Below, piece by piece: positions 16,856 through 24,551 of a stretch of DNA of 64,000 nucleotides. The stretch's first letter is position 1. Each line of letters begins with the position of its first letter. The position numbers and the translations under genes are program-made. The stretch is from an uncultured Sphingomonadales bacterium (lineage in GTDB: Bacteria > Pseudomonadota > Alphaproteobacteria > Sphingomonadales > Sphingomonadaceae): NCBI GenBank assembly GCA_903832325.1, contig CAILBC010000020.1, positions 1-64,000 of the forward strand, read 5' to 3'. The notes beneath the pieces are model-generated. The model ran no database searches and was not told where the DNA came from. It was given only the letters and a program-made list of their open reading frames with translations.

Positions 16856-18907
16856 TCAGTGTTTGGCGGAGTGATCGTGGGCATCCCACGCCTTGTTGAT
16901 GATATAGGCATAAAGCGCCTTCACATCGCCGTCCGGCATGCCGTCGAATTTCGGCATCCCGGCGCTCGACAGGGCGCCCTGCTGCACAATCAGGCCCAGC
17001 GTGGCGATGTCGGCGGGTGGCATGCGATTGAGATTGGGCACGGCCGGCGTGGTCGAATTCCCGCCATCGGCACCGTGGCACATGTTGCAGCCATAGCCTT
17101 CGAACATCTGTTCGCCGGCCTGTGCCAATGCCGCATCCTGACGCGGCGCGGGTGGCGTCGGCACCGGCTCTGGCGCCACGGCCAATGGCGGATAAGCATG
17201 CTTGCCGCGCAACCGGAATGCCAGCAGGCGCGGTGGCGTGCGCACCTGGGGGGCGGCGTCATAACGCTGCATCATCGCACCCGATGCCGCGCCGGTGCCA
17301 TCGCCGGTGCTGACAATGATATATTGCTCGCCATCGATCATCACGCTCGACGGGGCGCTGCGAATGGCACCACCGGTCTGGCGGCTCCACAGTTCCTTGC
17401 CGGTGCGATCGTCAAACGCCACCAGCCGGCCATCGGCCATACCCTGGAATACCAGCCCGCCCGCGGTGTGCAGCAGCCCGCCGTTCATCGGCATCGTATC
17501 GCGGCTGCGCCAGCGCACGACGTTGGCCACCGGATCATAGGCGACCACTTCGCCATAAGGCCGCAGTGCCGGGTCCGCGCTGTCGGCGCCATACGTGAAG
17601 TCGAAATAGACCCCGGTGAACTGACCGGTTGCCTGCTTTGCCAGCATCGGCGCGTGCAGCGAAGGAATGTAGAGCAAGTGCGAAACCGGATCGAACGCCA
17701 TCGCTTCCCAGCCATGTGCGCCCATGCCGTTCGGGAATACGACCGCCTGATGATCGGGCTTTTTCCAGTAATCGGCCGGATCATCGCCGCGGATCGGGCG
17801 GCCGTTGCGGTCAAGCCCGCTGGTCCAGTTGACCGTGGTATAGGCGCTGCCATGAATGAATGCCCCGGTATGGGCATCGAGCACATAAGCAAAACCGTTT
17901 TTGGGCGCCGACAGCACGGTGCGACGCATTGTCCCGCCAATCGGCAGATCGGCAATCATGATCCCCATTGCGGAATCGAAATCCCAGGCATCGTTGGGGG
18001 TTTGGGTAAAGTGCCATTTGTAGGCGCCGGTGCGCGAATCCACCGCAACAATGGCCGCGGCGTAAAGTTCGTCCCCCGCGTCTGCGGCCCGATTGGTGGG
18101 GTCCGATGGCCCGGGCGCCGCGGTGCCGATGTACAGCTGATGCAGCTTGTCATCGAATGTCATCGCATCCCACGGGCTGGCGCAGCCATGCGATTTTTCA
18201 TACCATTTGGTGCCCCAGGTGGCCGCCGCCTTGTCATAAAGCGCGCTGTCCTGCGGTTTCGCCGGATCGCCTGGCGCGGTATAGAACCGCCACTTGCGCG
18301 CGCCGTTGCGCGCATCCAACGCATCGACATAGCCGCGCACCAGGCCGGTATCGCCGCAGCCGTTGCCGATGAACACGAGTCCATCACCCACACGCGGGGC
18401 CTGCGTCACGGAATAGAGCTCGTGCGCATCGCAAGTCTTGGCCTGCCACACGAGCTGGCCGGATTTTTCGTCCACCGCATAGAGCTGACAATTGGCCGCG
18501 ATGATCACATTGCCTGCCGCCAGCGCGATGCCGCGGTTCATGTGCTTGGTGGCATAGCCGTTGAACGATGCGCCTTCGAGGTCATAGGGCGCATTGTAGG
18601 TCCACAGCACTTTGCCGGTACGCGCATCATTGGCGATAACCGTGCCGTTGGGCCCGCCCTGGAAAATCCGCCCGTCTTCGATCAACGGATTGCCGACAAG
18701 GCCGTATTGGCTGGGCTCTTCGGTCCACCACGCCAATTCGAGCTGCCCGACGGAATCGCGGTTTATCGCGCCAAGTTCGCTGTGGTGCTGCATCTCGGCC
18801 CCGTTGCCGAGCAGCGTCCAATCGGTGTTTTGCGCCGGCCCTGCCCCCGCCACGGCACTAGCGGTCAGGCCGATCGCTGCCACCATGCCGATCATACGCT
18901 TGATCAT
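16856..18907 (-). CDS. Secreted PQQ-dependent quinohaemoprotein dehydrogenase, second copy
   Basis: A 683-residue paralog-type relative of the protein at 10805. ATG 18907 with GAGGG upstream opens a clean signal peptide (RMIGMVAAIGLTASAVAGAG). The propeller carries DARTGKVLWTY and DRTGKELWSRQ repeats and PNDAWDFDSAMG, whose Asp after Trp is the likely base. The haem-c motif is Cys607-Asn-Met-Cys610-His611. The two PQQ proteins are clearly divergent, so they may act on successive or different alcohols of the pathway. It leads an operon with RidA and GST. Its promoter carries the cluster palindrome about 90 bp upstream. Confidence 0.92.
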   Translation of the reverse strand: MIKRMIGMVAAIGLTASAVAGAGPAQNTDWTLLGNGAEMQHHSELGAINRDSVGQLELAWWTEEPSQYGLVGNPLIEDGRIFQGGPNGTVIANDARTGKVLWTYNAPYDLEGASFNGYATKHMNRGIALAAGNVIIAANCQLYAVDEKSGQLVWQAKTCDAHELYSVTQAPRVGDGLVFIGNGCGDTGLVRGYVDALDARNGARKWRFYTAPGDPAKPQDSALYDKAAATWGTKWYEKSHGCASPWDAMTFDDKLHQLYIGTAAPGPSDPTNRAADAGDELYAAAIVAVDSRTGAYKWHFTQTPNDAWDFDSAMGIMIADLPIGGTMRRTVLSAPKNGFAYVLDAHTGAFIHGSAYTTVNWTSGLDRNGRPIRGDDPADYWKKPDHQAVVFPNGMGAHGWEAMAFDPVSHLLYIPSLHAPMLAKQATGQFTGVYFDFTYGADSADPALRPYGEVVAYDPVANVVRWRSRDTMPMNGGLLHTAGGLVFQGMADGRLVAFDDRTGKELWSRQTGGAIRSAPSSVMIDGEQYIIVSTGDGTGAASGAMMQRYDAAPQVRTPPRLLAFRLRGKHAYPPLAVAPEPVPTPPAPRQDAALAQAGEQMFEGYGCNMCHGADGGNSTTPAVPNLNRMPPADIATLGLIVQQGALSSAGMPKFDGMPDGDVKALYAYIINKAWDAHDHSAKH

Positions 18908-18980
18908 CGAATTCACCCTCTCGTATTCCGGCGTCTTGGGCGTGCAGTTCAGCGGCGCGTTTTCGCGTGGCGGACGGCCC

Positions 18981-19010
18981 CATATCAATCGCTACATATC
19001 AATTGGTATG
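18981..19010. promoter_or_regulatory. Operator of the PQQ-RidA-GST operon
   Basis: CATATCAATTGGTATG at 18995-19010 fits the cluster consensus CATAYCANNTGRTATG. A half-site CATATCAAT lies 14 bases away at 18981, the same 14-base spacing as the tandem sites at 7016/7030. This points to cooperative binding of two TetR dimers. Confidence 0.65.
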
Positions 19011-19062
19011 CAACGCGACGAGGCTTGTCAACACGGCGTAGCGACCGGAGGGCAACAACAAG

Positions 19063-19091
19063 AAAGGGGGAGCAACAAGCCCCCCCCTTTT
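19063..19091 (-). terminator. Hairpin downstream of monooxygenase paralog 2
   Basis: AAAGGGGG and CCCCCTTT arms surround a short AGCAACAAG loop. It lies 26 bp beyond the stop of the minus-strand gene at 19117. The following T-tract is interrupted, so termination strength is uncertain. Confidence 0.5.
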
Positions 19092-19116
19092 GCACGACGT
19101 ACGCTGCAGGCTGCGA

Positions 19117-20382
19117 TCAGATCTTGGGGTTGGAAGGCTCCAGGCCCATCAGCACGCGGCCATAGTTTTCCGGCCCCAGATCATAATCGGTCGAGGCATG
19201 ATTGGCCATGCCGGTAACATCGAGCAACAGCGCCATCAGCGGATGCCCCTCGGCAAGCACCCCCACACCCGATGCACCGATCAGCGAATTGACCGCCTGG
19301 CGGCACAGATCGGGCACATATCCCGATACCATGCGCACTTTGGCGCGCTGTTCGAGTGTCAGCGGCGTGCCGTCACGCACCGCCGCTTCGATATCGCGCA
19401 CGGTTTTGCGCAATAGCAGGATCGCGGCTTCGGCATCGATGATCGCGCGGGCGATGCGCGCCAGCGGCGCGGCGGCTTCGTATTGCTTGATGCCGCTGAC
19501 GCGCACACGCTTGGCCGTAAGCTTGCGAAATTCCTCGATCGCCGCGCGGGTCACACCGGCCGACGTCGCCGCGCCGAACAAATGCGCCCCGGGCAGCACC
19601 GGCAGGCGGAACGTGGCTTCATCGTGCAACAGCGCACCTTGTGCCGTGCCATTATAGACATCCGCACCGGAAAGGCTGCGACGTTCAGGCACAAACACCT
19701 CTTCGCGGATGAAAATATCGTGCGTTCCGGTGGCGGACAGCCCGGTCACATGCCAGGTGTCGAGCACTTCGAAATCGGTATTGGGGTAGACGAACATCCG
19801 CGCTTCCGGCGCACCGCCCGGTTCTTCGGATTCAACCAGCGCGACCGAACAGGCCCAGTTGGCATGGGTCGAACCACTGCCATAGGGCCAGCGCCCTTTC
19901 AGCATGTAACCGCCCTCTACCCGGCGTGCATGCGCGAAGGCCGGATTGAACACCCCACAACAGATGACCAGATTGTCATCGTCGCCGAACACCTCCTGCT
20001 GCCCCTCTTCCGGCAAAGTGCCGACCAGCCAGTTGTGCAGTTCCCACACCCCATAGTCCCACGCCGTACCCGGGCAGCCATCGGCCAGAATGTCGGCGAC
20101 ATCGATCATGTCGCTCAATTCCAACCCCGGGCCGCCATACCGACGCGGCCGCAGGATACCGATCAGTCCGGCCGACACGACCGCCTCCAGGCTTTCGTCT
20201 GCCGGCCGGCGGATCTGGCGTGCCTTGGCCGCATTGGCCTTTAGCACGGGCAGCACCGATCGCGCTGCGGCCAGATAGTCTTCGGCCGTGTGCAACTTGG
20301 CACGGGTTTTCAGGTGGGCTGGAAAGCGTGTGGGGATCACGGCGGGTTCGGGCTGCAAGGCCCCGATGACAGGTGCATTCAT
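19117..20382 (-). CDS. Acyl-CoA dehydrogenase-fold flavin-dependent monooxygenase, paralog 2
   Basis: A 421-residue paralog of the proteins at 7075 and 20569, with the same landmarks: YGGPGLELSDM, GTAWDYGVWELHNWL, GRWPYGSGSTHANWA and DLGPENYGRVLMGLEPSN. It is the most divergent of the three (for example NHASTDYDLG where the others have LHQSTEYDRG). The start at 20382 is set by GAGGAG 10 bases upstream. It is a single-gene transcript, since it has its own strong palindromic operator upstream and a hairpin downstream. The likely role is oxygenation with reduced flavin from a separate reductase; the substrate is unknown. Confidence 0.87.
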   Translation of the reverse strand: MNAPVIGALQPEPAVIPTRFPAHLKTRAKLHTAEDYLAAARSVLPVLKANAAKARQIRRPADESLEAVVSAGLIGILRPRRYGGPGLELSDMIDVADILADGCPGTAWDYGVWELHNWLVGTLPEEGQQEVFGDDDNLVICCGVFNPAFAHARRVEGGYMLKGRWPYGSGSTHANWACSVALVESEEPGGAPEARMFVYPNTDFEVLDTWHVTGLSATGTHDIFIREEVFVPERRSLSGADVYNGTAQGALLHDEATFRLPVLPGAHLFGAATSAGVTRAAIEEFRKLTAKRVRVSGIKQYEAAAPLARIARAIIDAEAAILLLRKTVRDIEAAVRDGTPLTLEQRAKVRMVSGYVPDLCRQAVNSLIGASGVGVLAEGHPLMALLLDVTGMANHASTDYDLGPENYGRVLMGLEPSNPKI

Positions 20383-20395
20383 GGCAATGGTTCTC

Positions 20396-20433
20396 CTCGA
20401 TACCGACATATCAATTGGTATGTCGGTATCGAG
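20396..20433. promoter_or_regulatory. 38-bp palindrome containing the cluster operator
   Basis: Perfect 15-base arms, CTCGATACCGACATA and TATGTCGGTATCGAG, flank TCAATTGG. The whole 38 bp is symmetric except for one pair. The core CATATCAATTGGTATG (20407-20422) fits the cluster consensus. It ends 13 bases upstream of the ATG of the monooxygenase gene, overlapping its ribosome-binding region, so it could also fold in the mRNA leader. Confidence 0.7.
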
Positions 20434-20568
20434 GCGTGCACTTTGATCCAGATCATATTTTTTCCGGACCGCCCAAAAATGACCTAACCGTCTAATGTAC
20501 CGCAATAAAATGGCGCGAAGGCCGCAACCGGGCCTTCGCGCCACAAAAATGTCAGCGAAATTGCGCTG

Positions 20569-21834
20569 TCAGATCGCGATATTCGACGGCTCCAGGCCCA
20601 ACACCACACGGCCGTAGTTTTCCGGGCCACGATCGTATTCGGTCGACTGGTGAAGGCTCATCATGTTCACATCGAGCAACGCCTCGGCGAAGCGCGATCC
20701 GGCAAACATGCCAGCCGCGCCGCTGGCACTGACCACCGATTCCACGACCTGCTTGCACAGATCGGGCACATAGCCTGCCACCATGCGCGCCTTTGCCCGC
20801 TGTTGCGTCGTCAGCGCCCGCCCGGCACGCAATTCGGCCTCAAGCTCTCGCAGCGTGCCCACCAGAAGCATGCGCGCCGCATCGATATCGACCATGCCCT
20901 TGCCGATGCGGATTGCCGAAGCCGGCACATCGATCTGCTTCTTGCCGGTCACATGGGTGCGCGATTTGGTAAGGTCGACAAAACCCTGGAGCGTCGCCTT
21001 GGCCAATCCGATTGCCGAAGCCCCTGTTGCCAGATGCGCGCCTGGCGGCAGCGGCATCGCATAGGACGCGGTTTCGGCGTGCAGTTTGGCGCCAGGCCCG
21101 GTGCCGCCGGCAATATCCTTGCGCATCGCGCTGCGCTCAACCGGAACAAACACCTCTTGCGCGATCACGATGTCATGGCTGCCCGTTCCGGCCAGCGCCA
21201 TAGTGTTCCAGGCGTCCTCAACCGTGAATTCCGGACGTGGCACCAGCATCATGCGCACATCAGGACGACCATCCATTTCCTGCCCGGCGATGATCGCAAA
21301 TATGCTCGCCCAGTTGGCATGGGTCGACCCGCTGCCAAAAGCCCAGCGCCCCTGAACCATGAAACCGCCCTCGACAGCGCGGGCCTGCGCCTTGGACGGA
21401 TTGGACGCGCCACAGCACAGCACAACCGGATGCGCACCGAACACGGCATCCTGCCCCGGCTTGTCGAGCATGCCGATCATCCAGTTGTGCACTTCCCACA
21501 CCACCCAGACCCAGGCTGTCGATGCGCAACCTTCGGCCAGGATCGCTCCGATTTCGACCATCTCGCTCAATTCGAGCCCCGCCCCGCCATAGCTGCGCGG
21601 ACGCATCGCATTGACCAGACCGGCCTCGATCAGCGCCTCGACCACCGCATCGACCGGCCGCCGCTGCAAGGCAGCCGCTGCCGAATGCCGACGCAGCACG
21701 GGCAGGATCGCATAAGCAGCGGCCGCATAGGCATCCCGATCGGTCAGCCTGGCGCTCATACGCACGTTCGACGGAAAAAGGCCGGCGATGGTTGGCGGCG
21801 TGGCCGGCGCAATATCAAGCGTAACAGCGTTCAT
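20569..21834 (-). CDS. Acyl-CoA dehydrogenase-fold flavin-dependent monooxygenase, paralog 3
   Basis: A 421-residue protein close to paralog 1: SLHQSTEYDRGPENYGRV occurs in both. Other landmarks are YGGAGLELSEM, STAWVWVVWEVHNWM and GRWAFGSGSTHANWA. It has the oxygenase-type C-terminal domain and no dehydrogenase Glu. Translation from ATG 21834. It lies about 190 bp upstream of paralog 2 on the same strand, but paralog 2 has its own operator, so they are probably separate transcripts. Three paralogs under one operator type suggest several hydroxylation steps or a family of related substrates. Confidence 0.88.
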   Translation of the reverse strand: MNAVTLDIAPATPPTIAGLFPSNVRMSARLTDRDAYAAAAYAILPVLRRHSAAAALQRRPVDAVVEALIEAGLVNAMRPRSYGGAGLELSEMVEIGAILAEGCASTAWVWVVWEVHNWMIGMLDKPGQDAVFGAHPVVLCCGASNPSKAQARAVEGGFMVQGRWAFGSGSTHANWASIFAIIAGQEMDGRPDVRMMLVPRPEFTVEDAWNTMALAGTGSHDIVIAQEVFVPVERSAMRKDIAGGTGPGAKLHAETASYAMPLPPGAHLATGASAIGLAKATLQGFVDLTKSRTHVTGKKQIDVPASAIRIGKGMVDIDAARMLLVGTLRELEAELRAGRALTTQQRAKARMVAGYVPDLCKQVVESVVSASGAAGMFAGSRFAEALLDVNMMSLHQSTEYDRGPENYGRVVLGLEPSNIAI

Positions 21835-21865
21835 CGAAGCACTCCCAGCGAAGGATCAGCGAATT

Positions 21866-21881
21866 TATACCAAGTGATATG
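21866..21881. promoter_or_regulatory. Operator of monooxygenase paralog 3
   Basis: TATACCAAGTGATATG differs from the consensus CATAYCANNTGRTATG only in its first base. It lies 32 bp upstream of the ATG at 21834. A further GATAT half-site follows about 10 bases on. Confidence 0.6.
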
Positions 21882-22795
21882 TTACGATATTGAAGCCCGT
21901 CCACCCTTGCTGTCAACGGCACCATCCCTGCCCTTTCGGGCAGAGGGATGCATTGCATTGAACGGCAACGTACCGGCGAACGACGCACAGCAAGGTATCC
22001 TTGCTCACGGGCGTCATTTACCGCCTGGCGAATGCATCTCCAGGCTCGCCACCGAGCACCATTGCATGGCGACGAGTGATCGTCTCAACTCGCTGAGTGC
22101 GCCGAACAAACCGCGCCAGAACACCGTCATCGAACCGCTCACAAAAAATGTGGCGCCGGGAAAAAACGCGTCTCATCAAAAGCGATGCGCCTCGATCATG
22201 AGGACCAAGCGTCGACCACCAAGCGCAAGGTCCGATGGTCGGCGCAGATATCGACTTTGCACACGCCGGCTTGGTCGCCCACAATCTGGACTCCCCCCCT
22301 CGGAGCGACGTGAAGACATTAGGATGTCACATTGCTCCCGGTCGTCATAAACCGAGACTACTATGAAGCCATCACACGCAAGGTTGGCGCGCTGAAATCA
22401 ACCATGCATGGCAGATCCTCTCAATGAAGATGCCAAATACTATAATGTCATAGGAAAAATTCATTCAGATTTATAAAACAATAAAAATTATTGATTTAAT
22501 ATCGGAAAATCAAAATATTGACTCACAATCCAAAATCCCAATCCCGGTCCCGCGCACCGATATGCCGAAAACCACTTTGTTGATGAGCGGCACGAGCGGT
22601 TTACTCGATTGCGATCTGCCAGCCTGCCCAAGCGATTGCGCTAACCGACCAGTGCCGACTTCGCGTCGTCTCGTTTTCCACCTCGGACTTGGGATGGAGC
22701 GGGGCGGCGCGTTGCAGAATGCGGGCTTGCTGTTGTAGCAACCCCCTGAATAGCCACGCCCGAGCCTCTCGCTCGAAGAGGCCCAAGGATTATTG
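21882..22795. other. Gene-poor stretch with AT-rich segment bordering the restriction-modification island
   Basis: No convincing gene on either strand. Small frames around 22018-22284 and 22510-22821 on the minus strand lack start signals and recognisable domains. The bases from about 22430 to 22530 are strikingly AT-rich compared with everything to the left (several runs of A and T). This marks a change in base composition and the likely left boundary of the acquired island; the mod promoter should lie in or just after it. Confidence 0.5.
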
Positions 22796-24550
22796 ATGCC
22801 AGTTTTGGATTGGATCGGCAAAAAGGCCGTCGTTAATCACCACCGGGAAGTGCCCTATCGGTTGGTCCACTGCGATGGCGCGCGATCTGCTGGTGATCCA
22901 GAAGCGGGCAACTTGCTGGTTCACGGCGACAATCTTGAAGCATTGAAGGCTCTTCTGCCTTATTATGCTGGAAAAGTTAAAGCTATTTATATCGATCCTC
23001 CTTATAATACCGGAAATGAAAACTGGGTATATAACGATAACACCAACTCACCTGAAATACGGAGTTGGATTGGAAGAGTAGTAGGAAAAGAGGCGGATGA
23101 TCTATCGCGGCACGATAAGTGGCTGTGCATGATGTATCCCCGGCTTCGTCTTCTCAAAGACTTTCTTACTGCGGACGGTGCGTTTTTTGCATCTATTGAC
23201 GCAAACGAAATGAGTAACTTCGAGTTTCTTGTTAAGGAAATATTCGGCGGATTCAAAATCATTACGATTCCAGTCGTGAATAACATGAAGGGTCGCAATG
23301 ATAAGGGGTATATATCGACCTGTCATGAGTATCTCATCATGGCTGCTGGTAAAGATTTTGTATCTGCTGGACTTCCTTTGACGCAGCAGCAGCAGGCTGT
23401 TTTCAAATATGCGGACGAAGAAGGTTACAAGTTTGATTTGAGAGACCTGCGCCGAAGAGGCGGTGATGATGACGGGGCCAAGCGCGTCAACTTGAGCTTT
23501 CCGATCTATAAAGACCCGAAATCTAACAATTTATCGATAGATGCGATCGACGGTTGGATTGAAATCATTCCCTTGAAGTCGGATGGATCAAGAGGTCGAT
23601 GGCGATGGGGTAAGACGAGAGTAGAGAAGTTCATAAAAACTCTCGTTCCAAGCTATGTTAAGAAAAACAAAAAATGGAATATATCCTACAAGGTGTATTT
23701 GGATTCAAATCGGGAAAGTCTGATATTCTCGGATGACCCGTCCGACTACGATGATGACGATTATGATGATGAGACGGGCGATCCTATTGAGAGAACGACA
23801 AAACCGAAGTCATTTTGGTGGGGGCCAGAACTATCGACCGACAATGCCGGGAAGGCGTTGAAGGATATTTTTGGCGGAACGAAGCCATTCGAATATCCGA
23901 AATCAGTCAGCTTGATCCAAAAGATATTGCATCTGGTTGGAGATAAAAATGCTCTAATTCTTGATTCCTTCGCTGGTTCGGGAACAACAGGTCATGCCGT
24001 TCTTGATTTGAATCGACGCGACGATGGCAATCGGAAGTTCATTTTGGTCGAGATGGAAGGGGCCATAGCGCAAGACATCACTGCGAAGCGCCTTGAACTG
24101 GTGATCGATGGCTATGACAGGGGGGGTGATATAACCGCCCCGGTTGACGGTTTGGGTGGAGGGTTTCGCTTCTGCACATTGGGCGAGGCGTTGTTCGACG
24201 AATTCGGCGACATTGCGGCTGCCGTGTCGTTTCCAGACCTTGCGGCGCATGTGTTCTTCGCCGAAACCGGCGCGCCGATACCCGCCCGAGCGGACAGTGG
24301 ATCATCGCTGATCGGCCTGCATGACAGGAAAGCGGTTTACCTGCTTTTCGAGCCCGCCGTGCAGGGCGTTCCGCGCGAGGCCGCTGGCAATGTCCTGACC
24401 CCCGATGCGCTGTCGCATCTGCCGAACCCACCGGAAGGCTTCACCGGCCAACGGATCGTGTTCGCGGAAGGATGCACGGTATCGTCCGAGCGGCTAAAAG
24501 CGGAGGCCGTGATTTTCAAGCAAATCCCCTACCAGATCGAGGGGATATGA
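22796..24550 (+). CDS. mod: Type III restriction-modification DNA methyltransferase subunit (Mod), N6-adenine
   Basis: A 584-residue methyltransferase of the beta class. The catalytic motif DPPYNTG is at 67-73 and the AdoMet motif FAGSGTTG at 392-399. This order, with the target-recognition region between, is typical of type III Mod. The ATG at 22796 has AAGGA 6 bases upstream. The part from about 22,970 to 24,055 is much more AT-rich than both ends of the gene, a sign that the central recognition module was exchanged. The acidic stretch DDPSDYDDDDYDDETGD is in that core. The Mod stop and Res start are separated by one base (TGACATG). Confidence 0.93.
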   Translation: MPVLDWIGKKAVVNHHREVPYRLVHCDGARSAGDPEAGNLLVHGDNLEALKALLPYYAGKVKAIYIDPPYNTGNENWVYNDNTNSPEIRSWIGRVVGKEADDLSRHDKWLCMMYPRLRLLKDFLTADGAFFASIDANEMSNFEFLVKEIFGGFKIITIPVVNNMKGRNDKGYISTCHEYLIMAAGKDFVSAGLPLTQQQQAVFKYADEEGYKFDLRDLRRRGGDDDGAKRVNLSFPIYKDPKSNNLSIDAIDGWIEIIPLKSDGSRGRWRWGKTRVEKFIKTLVPSYVKKNKKWNISYKVYLDSNRESLIFSDDPSDYDDDDYDDETGDPIERTTKPKSFWWGPELSTDNAGKALKDIFGGTKPFEYPKSVSLIQKILHLVGDKNALILDSFAGSGTTGHAVLDLNRRDDGNRKFILVEMEGAIAQDITAKRLELVIDGYDRGGDITAPVDGLGGGFRFCTLGEALFDEFGDIAAAVSFPDLAAHVFFAETGAPIPARADSGSSLIGLHDRKAVYLLFEPAVQGVPREAAGNVLTPDALSHLPNPPEGFTGQRIVFAEGCTVSSERLKAEAVIFKQIPYQIEGI

Positions 24551-24551
24551 C

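Noticed and set aside
16847..19165. Long plus-strand open frame (772 codons) opposite the second PQQ dehydrogenase
   Set aside because: It is antisense to a clear gene with PQQ and haem motifs. Its translation is His/Arg/Ala-rich low-complexity text without domains, a usual effect of high GC.
7016..21881. The repeated palindromes as a CRISPR array or transposon ends
   Set aside because: Copies are single, kilobases apart and located in promoters, with no spacers and no flanking transposase.
22018..22284. Small minus-strand frame left of the restriction-modification island, considered as a transposase remnant
   Set aside because: No DDE or other transposase motif and no inverted repeats flank it; kept only as part of the gene-poor stretch.
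22510..22821. Minus-strand frame opposite the mod leader
   Set aside because: No ribosome-binding site or domain, and it would overlap the mod start.
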